Shown here: piece by piece, positions 58,483 to 64,000 of the stretch
Numbering within the stretch: the stretch's first letter is position 1
Layout of the letters: every line of letters begins with the position of its first letter
Source: Bacteroidetes bacterium 2013_40CM_41_45
GTDB lineage: Bacteria; Bacteroidota; Bacteroidia; AKYH767-A; 2013-40CM-41-45
DNA: 64,000 nucleotides
NCBI GenBank assembly: GCA_002215675.1
Contig: NGFH01000011.1
Location: 186,001 to 250,000, forward strand
Direction of reading: 5' to 3'
Program-made: the position numbers and the translations under genes
Notes under the pieces: model-generated
Told to the model about the DNA's origin: nothing
The model's input: the letters and a program-made list of their open reading frames with translations, nothing else
Database searches by the model: none

Positions 58483-59460
58483 TTACTCTCCGTTCTTGAC
58501 GGGAGTAAGCATGATAGATTCGCGGGTGAGCTCTTCTGCGATTTTTTCTGCCAGGCGCGCGTCAATCACTTCTTTGGAAAAGAGAATCATGTTCTTAATC
58601 GTCTTGGCGTTTGAAATTCCGTGACCGATGATGACGGGCTTGTTGATTCCGAGAACGGGTGTGCCTCCGTAGTTCTCGTAGTTGAAGCGCTCAAAATAAT
58701 CGTTGTTGAAATGATGCTTGCGCAATAAAAAGTAAAACGATTCGGCAAGCTTGAGGATGATGTTTCCGGTGAAGCCGTCACAGACAATCACATCCGTTTT
58801 GTCATTGAACAAATCGCGCCCTTCCACGTTGCCTATAAAATTTATGTCTTTGAGATTTTTGATGAGCGGGAACGACTCCTTGACAAGCGTATTTCCTTTT
58901 TCATCTTCCTCACCAATATTCATGAGCCCCACTTTTGGTTTTGGAATGTGATAAACATATTCTGCCATGAGCGAGCCAATGATAGCAAACTGCTGCAGCA
59001 TTTCGGGCTTGCAGTCGGCATTGGCGCCTACGTCAAGAAAAAAACCAAGTCCTCCGTTTTCTTTGGGGATGATGGATGACAAGCAAGGACGTATAATTCC
59101 GGGAATAGTTTTAACACTTAGCACAGCACCTACAAGCATAGCCCCGCTGTTACCGGCACTTGCAAAAGAATCAATCTCTCCGTCCTTCAGCATTTTGAAC
59201 CCGATGCTGATACTTGATTCGGGCTTCTGAACAATGGCACGTGTGGGGTTATCGCCCATGCCTATAACATCACTTGCATGAATGATAGTAAATTTTGAAA
59301 CGTCTGCTTTGTATTCTTTGAGGAGGGAATGAATCTCTGTGCTGTCGCCAATGAGCACAAGTTCCACAGAACTGTTAAGCTCTGCACGGGCAAGCACTGC
59401 GCCCTTTACCGTTGCTTGCGGAGCATAGTCTCCGCCCATAACGTCTATCCCTATTCTCAT
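58483..59460 (-). CDS. plsX: Phosphate acyltransferase
   Basis: MRIGIDVMGGDYAPQATVKGAVLA..SFASAGNSGAMLVGA..VCDGFTGNIILKLAE. Confidence 0.96.
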   Translation of the reverse strand: MRIGIDVMGGDYAPQATVKGAVLARAELNSSVELVLIGDSTEIHSLLKEYKADVSKFTIIHASDVIGMGDNPTRAIVQKPESSISIGFKMLKDGEIDSFASAGNSGAMLVGAVLSVKTIPGIIRPCLSSIIPKENGGLGFFLDVGANADCKPEMLQQFAIIGSLMAEYVYHIPKPKVGLMNIGEEDEKGNTLVKESFPLIKNLKDINFIGNVEGRDLFNDKTDVIVCDGFTGNIILKLAESFYFLLRKHHFNNDYFERFNYENYGGTPVLGINKPVIIGHGISNAKTIKNMILFSKEVIDARLAEKIAEELTRESIMLTPVKNGE

Positions 59461-59552
59461 CAGCTCAGGTGCTGGTTTACTAAATGGGATTTTCTCATAA
59501 AGTGTCCGGCTTTATTATGAGTCAAAAGTATTAAAAATTATTTCAGTTAACC

Positions 59553-59738
59553 TCAGGCAACCTGTGCCTTTTCAACGGCAAGCATTCCGCGGTAATATCC
59601 GCACTCAGGGCAAACTCTGTGCATGGGTTTTGCAGCTCCGCAGTTAGAACATGTGGTAAGCGCGGGCGCAACGGCTTTATAGTGCGTCCTTCTTTTATCC
59701 CTTCTTGACTTGGATATCTTATGTTTTGGATTGGGCAT
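59553..59738 (-). CDS. rpmF: 50S ribosomal protein L32
   Basis: MPNPKHKISKSRRDKRRTHYK..CSNCGAAKPMHRVCPECGYYRG. Confidence 0.97.
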   Translation of the reverse strand: MPNPKHKISKSRRDKRRTHYKAVAPALTTCSNCGAAKPMHRVCPECGYYRGMLAVEKAQVA

Positions 59739-59769
59739 TTTAGTTCAGTTTAAGTTTTGTTCTAAATTA

Positions 59770-60294
59770 TTATTTAAATTTCAGTTTCTTCAATTGGTCC
59801 CAGGTATGATTCTCAGGCTTTTTATCGTTATCTAAATGAATGCTCATTGCTTTTAAAACTTCAGGGTTGCAGGTGCTATCTCCGTTTGCATCATCAGGGT
59901 GCACTACACGCAGCGGTACAAGCAACTCTATAAACTCAAAAATAAATTGAGCCAGGTCTAACTCGTTGCTGTCTGCCGGAATCATTATCACCTCGTCAGA
60001 TTCTTCCTCTTCGTGGTCGCCCAGTTTTACAATCAGCCGGTTTGCGCCTTCTATTGCGTAATCAAACTCTTCCAAACAACGATGGCAAACCATTCTTAAC
60101 CATCCTTCAAACCTGAAGTTCAGCAGCAATACTCGTTCTTGCTTACTCAATTCTACTTCCACATCTACTTTCCCTTTTTTGACAACAGAATGTTCAAATT
60201 CGTTGAAAAATTTATCATCAATCGAATAAGAAAAATTATGTTGTCCATTCGCTAAACCGATGTATTGAATAGTATAGTCTTCCCGCTTTTTCAT
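59770..60294 (-). CDS. DUF177 / YceD family protein
   Basis: CHRCLEEFDYAIEGANRLIVKLG..DLAQFIFEFIELLVPLRVVH; upstream of rpmF. Confidence 0.9.
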   Translation of the reverse strand: MKKREDYTIQYIGLANGQHNFSYSIDDKFFNEFEHSVVKKGKVDVEVELSKQERVLLLNFRFEGWLRMVCHRCLEEFDYAIEGANRLIVKLGDHEEEESDEVIMIPADSNELDLAQFIFEFIELLVPLRVVHPDDANGDSTCNPEVLKAMSIHLDNDKKPENHTWDQLKKLKFK

Positions 60295-60415
60295 ACCAAA
60301 GAACTTTTAAAAACAAGTCGGCAAATGTAGGAAAAGATGAGCTATGGACAAATGGAAATGTTTGGATTTTTGGCTTAAATCTGCCAAAATTTAACCCAAA
60401 CTGCTGGCGATGGAC

Positions 60416-61486
60416 TTATCGGTCGCCTTCTTTACTGGCAACCTTGAGTGGGTTTCCAGAGATTTCTTCATATTCCCTGCGCTTCTCAAGAATATCGCAG
60501 GCAAGATAAACTGCCTGGCGAAATGACGACTCGCTCGCCTTATTTTTTCCTGCAATGTCATATGCAGTTCCATGGTCGGGGGAGGTGCGCACGATAGGCA
60601 AACCTGCCGTAAAGTTAACACCGGTTTCAAAAGCTAAAGCTTTAAAAGGAATCAGCCCCTGGTCATGATACATGGCAAGCACGGCATCAAAACGACTGAA
60701 CGCGCCTGCACCAAAAAATCCATCGGCAGGATAGGGACCAAAGCAATAAATGCCATCATCAAACATTTTCTTGATTGCAGGAGTAATGACTTTTTGCTCT
60801 TCATCACCCAGCAATCCACCATCACCACTATGAGGATTGATTCCAAGCACTGCAATTCGCGGCTTGGTAATTCCAAAATCGCGGATTAAGGTTTGGTTTA
60901 TTTTCCGGATTTTTTTGCAGATAGTTTCAAACGAAATATTTTCTGTCACGCTTTTTACAGGAACATGCCCGCTAACAAGTGCAACCCTCAAACGGTCGCT
61001 CACCATGACCATGAGTTCATCAGTAACATTCAGCTTGCGCGCAATGAATCCGGTATGACCGGTGAATACATTTCCCGCAGCATCCTTCGGAATGTTATTC
61101 TTATTTACGGGTGCAGTTACCAATACATCCGCTAACCCCTCAGTAACATCTTTAAGTGCAGCATCCAGGGAGCGCAGCGCATACTTTCCTGAAAATTCTG
61201 TCGGCACACCCATTTGCAGAGGCACATCTTCTTCCCAACAGTTTACTACGTTCACTTTTCGTGGCACGGCTTCCTTTGCAGAACGTATGGTATTGAAGTT
61301 AAATTCATTCAGTCCGAGAACCTTACGATGATGCGATAGCACCTTAGAAGAAACATAGATTAACGGAGTGCACGACTGCAGCATTCGGTTATCCAGAAAT
61401 GTTTTCATCACCACTTCTAGCCCAACGCCGTTAAGGTCTCCGCAGGAAATTGCAACGTTTGGTTGCTCGTCTGTATTCTGGCTCAT
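60416..61486 (-). CDS. pdxA: 4-hydroxythreonine-4-phosphate dehydrogenase
   Basis: VAISCGDLNGVGLEVVMKTF..FTGHTGFIA..GINPHSGDGGLLG..AMYHDQGLIPFK. Confidence 0.96.
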   Translation of the reverse strand: MSQNTDEQPNVAISCGDLNGVGLEVVMKTFLDNRMLQSCTPLIYVSSKVLSHHRKVLGLNEFNFNTIRSAKEAVPRKVNVVNCWEEDVPLQMGVPTEFSGKYALRSLDAALKDVTEGLADVLVTAPVNKNNIPKDAAGNVFTGHTGFIARKLNVTDELMVMVSDRLRVALVSGHVPVKSVTENISFETICKKIRKINQTLIRDFGITKPRIAVLGINPHSGDGGLLGDEEQKVITPAIKKMFDDGIYCFGPYPADGFFGAGAFSRFDAVLAMYHDQGLIPFKALAFETGVNFTAGLPIVRTSPDHGTAYDIAGKNKASESSFRQAVYLACDILEKRREYEEISGNPLKVASKEGDR

Positions 61487-61649
61487 GATGAGATATTTGG
61501 TGGGCGGAAATTATTCTAAATTTTTTTACTTCAGCTTGATTCCTGTTTCTTTTTTTACAAAAAGTTTAACTCAATTTCCAATAACTCTTATGACACCGGC
61601 AAGATATCAATTTGTTTTTTTCATTTACTTTTGAACTGAAAATAATTCG

Positions 61650-62147
61650 ATGCTCAATCCATCTCGTATAAGGATTTCTGTTATTGAAGACGAGCTTCAG
61701 ATGTCGGAAATGCTTAAAGATTTTATTCGCCAAAAATACCCGATAGCAGAGATAAACATGTATTCGTCAGGGGAGGAAGCGCTCGATAAAATTTATGAAC
61801 CCCAGGACCTGGTGATTGTAGATTACCATCTTGATTCAGATAACACGGATGCCATGGATGGAGTTGCGTTCCTGAAAAAGCTTAAAGCGCGTTACGCAAA
61901 TGCACAGGTAATATTTCTTTCCGGGCAGGAAAAAGCTGAAGTGGCAGCCAATACTATGAAATACGGAGCATATGATTACATCGTGAAAAATGATAATGCA
62001 TTCAACCGCCTTGAAATTGTTTTTAAGAATGTTCTCGGTGAATCGTCATTGAAGAAAAATCTCGGCACGCAAAAGGTTTTTAATTACCTGCTCGTTGCAC
62101 TTATAGCTGCTTTGCTTGTAGGCATAGGCATAATGAAGTGGTTATAA
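61650..62147 (+). CDS. Receiver-domain protein with C-terminal transmembrane anchor
   Basis: RISVIEDELQMSEMLKDFI..DLVIVDYHLDSD..VIFLSGQEKAEVA receiver; C-terminal [24 protein letters not shown]. Confidence 0.88.
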   Translation: MLNPSRIRISVIEDELQMSEMLKDFIRQKYPIAEINMYSSGEEALDKIYEPQDLVIVDYHLDSDNTDAMDGVAFLKKLKARYANAQVIFLSGQEKAEVAANTMKYGAYDYIVKNDNAFNRLEIVFKNVLGESSLKKNLGTQKVFNYLLVALIAALLVGIGIMKWL

Positions 62148-62930
62148 AAAAGAAATCCTTTTCAAAAAACTGGTTACTACCTCAAAGAATTCTTCCGGTT
62201 GCTCCGCATGAATCCAATGGCCTGAGTTTTTTATGGTGACCGCTTCGGCAAGAGGGAATATTTTTTTAAATTCTGAAATGTCATTATCAGTAACATAATC
62301 TGAACGGTCTCCTCTTAGCATCAATGCAGGCAGTTTAATGCTTCGGGAGAAATGAATTTCTTCGCTTGCGTTTTCAATTCTTTTTGAAATCACTTCAAGA
62401 TTAAACCGCCACGACAATACTTTTCCTGCTGCTGTTTCCTTCCAGTATATATTTTTCAGGATAAACTGCAGGGTTGCGTTGTCATTTATTTTTTGTGATA
62501 AAAATTGTTCCGCTTCTTTCCTGGAGGAAAGGATTTCTATTTTCACTTCATTCAGCGCTGAAATAATATTGCTGTGAAACACGGGATATTTTTTTGGAGC
62601 AATGTCCGAAATGACAAGTCCGGCAAATTGTTCTGCATGCATAAGTATCATTTGCATTGCAACTTTGCCTCCAAGAGAGTGCCCGATTACTACTGGACGG
62701 ATAATTTTTCTGTCCACCATTAATTCAAAAACATCCTCAGCCATGGTCTTGAAATTCCATTCTTCGCTGTGCGGCGACTGACCATGATTTCTTAAATCGG
62801 GCGCAAAAACATGAAACCCATTTTCAGAAAAACGTTTTGAAATAGTCATCCAGTTATCCGACATACCGAACAAACCGTGAAGGATAATAACCGGTGGACC
62901 TGAGCCCAGCTCACGAACGAAAAGTTTCAT
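62142..62930 (-). CDS. Alpha/beta-fold hydrolase (YbfF-like esterase)
   Basis: [52 protein letters not shown]. Confidence 0.92.
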   Translation of the reverse strand: MKLFVRELGSGPPVIILHGLFGMSDNWMTISKRFSENGFHVFAPDLRNHGQSPHSEEWNFKTMAEDVFELMVDRKIIRPVVIGHSLGGKVAMQMILMHAEQFAGLVISDIAPKKYPVFHSNIISALNEVKIEILSSRKEAEQFLSQKINDNATLQFILKNIYWKETAAGKVLSWRFNLEVISKRIENASEEIHFSRSIKLPALMLRGDRSDYVTDNDISEFKKIFPLAEAVTIKNSGHWIHAEQPEEFFEVVTSFLKRISFL

Positions 62931-63655
62931 TTTAACTGTCGCAGGTAAAGCTGGATTGTATTTTCCAAACCGTAATAAAGCGCGTCCGAAATCAGGGCAT
63001 GACCAATAGAGACTTCGAGCAACTCCGGGATGTTGGAAGAAAAATAGTTGAGGTTATCAAGGTTCAAATCGTGTCCTGCATTTACTCCCAGGCCCACAGA
63101 AGCAGCATGTGCAGCTGCAATCTTGTATGGCTTCAATGCATTGATTTTATCTGTGGAAAATTTTTTTGCATAGTTTTCGGTGTAAAGCTCAACGCGGTCT
63201 GTTCCTGTTTCTGCAGCGCGAGAAATCATTTCAGCATCAGGGTCAATAAAAATAGATACTCTTGAACCTATGTTTTTTATTTCAGCAATAATTTTTTTCA
63301 GAAAGTCTTTATTCTTTTTTGTATCCCATCCGGCATTGGAAGTAATCGCATCCGGTGCATCGGGAACCAGCGTAACTTGTTGCGGTTTGACTTCACGGAT
63401 AAGGTTCAAAAATTTTTCAGAAGGATACCCTTCAATATTAAATTCTGTGGTCACAACTTTTTTCAATTCATAAACGTCTGTATAGCGGATATGTCTTTCA
63501 TCGGGGCGTGGATGCACCGTAATTCCCTGCGCGCCAAAGCGCTCGCAGTCGGCTGCTGCTTTTATAAGGTCGGGCAGGTTTCCTCCGCGTGCATTGCGCA
63601 GCGTGGCAATTTTATTGATATTCACACTTAGCCGGGCCATGTTGGCACTGTTCAT
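62927..63655 (-). CDS. pdxJ: Pyridoxine 5'-phosphate synthase
   Basis: [64 protein letters not shown]. Confidence 0.97.
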   Translation of the reverse strand: MNSANMARLSVNINKIATLRNARGGNLPDLIKAAADCERFGAQGITVHPRPDERHIRYTDVYELKKVVTTEFNIEGYPSEKFLNLIREVKPQQVTLVPDAPDAITSNAGWDTKKNKDFLKKIIAEIKNIGSRVSIFIDPDAEMISRAAETGTDRVELYTENYAKKFSTDKINALKPYKIAAAHAASVGLGVNAGHDLNLDNLNYFSSNIPELLEVSIGHALISDALYYGLENTIQLYLRQLK

Positions 63656-63766
63656 GTATAATAAATGCGATAACTTTTAACTATTTCCTCATCAGTAAAA
63701 GTATTAAAAAATGCTATGTTTGCCCGTCTCAAAACTTTGAGGTCACGATAACGTAAACATCCTGCA

Positions 63767-64000
63767 ATGCTTATAAAAGCGCTCATAAAAGACACCGTTC
63801 CTCCGCTTAAGTTTTCTGATACTATCAAGAAAGCGCTTAACTGGATGGAGGAATTTCACGTCAACCATCTGCCGGTGGTGGATGATAAGGGCTATGCGGG
63901 ATTGTTGGCTCTGCAGAATCTTTCGGGGCTCGACCAGCAGCAGCTTATTTCTTCGGTTGATATTTCTCTCTTTGACAAGTCTTTTATTACAGAGGGCAGG
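63767..64000 (+). CDS. CBS-domain protein, truncated by window edge
   Basis: MLIKALIKDTVPPLKFSDTIKKALNWMEEFHVNHLPVVDDKGYAGLLALQNLSGLDQQQLISSVDISLFDKSFITEGR; not in ORF track. Confidence 0.8.
   Translation, partial: MLIKALIKDTVPPLKFSDTIKKALNWMEEFHVNHLPVVDDKGYAGLLALQNLSGLDQQQLISSVDISLFDKSFITEGR

Overview
This 64 kb window comes from a Bacteroidota chromosome, probably an uncultured Sphingobacteriales/Chitinophagia-type lineage. That placement is inferred from the T9SS sorting domains, SBBP/Reg_prop proteins, LytTR systems and TAnnTTTG promoters. Recognisable content: metG; two tRNA-Arg genes; a collagen-like S74-type surface fibre and a second large fibre protein; seven T9SS cargo proteins; a P-loop NTPase + degenerate ABC exporter pair; tandem Ntn-hydrolases (asparaginase family); cupredoxins; two LytS/LytTR-type systems; an ECF sigma factor with two DGPF/YCII genes; two globins; an 11-gene nuo operon (nuoABCD-HIJKLMN, no EFG); fabH-plsX-rpmF-DUF177; pdxA and pdxJ. 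The strongest unexplained signal is at the two tRNA-Arg genes. Both carry a GIY-YIG endonuclease gene or remnant lying between an intact tRNA and a partial copy of the same tRNA, and in both the partial copy is interrupted or bounded by a GC-rich palindrome. This suggests a minimal tRNA-targeting mobile module. Other signals: a short repeat family (ATTCGCAAT/ATCCGAAAT type) in many nuo junctions and inside metG, including a four-helix-bundle ORF bounded by imperfect inverted copies; a shared spaced motif upstream of a LytS kinase and two secreted-protein genes; a LytTR gene relic; a cluster of tiny membrane proteins. All calls are by eye, with no database searches.
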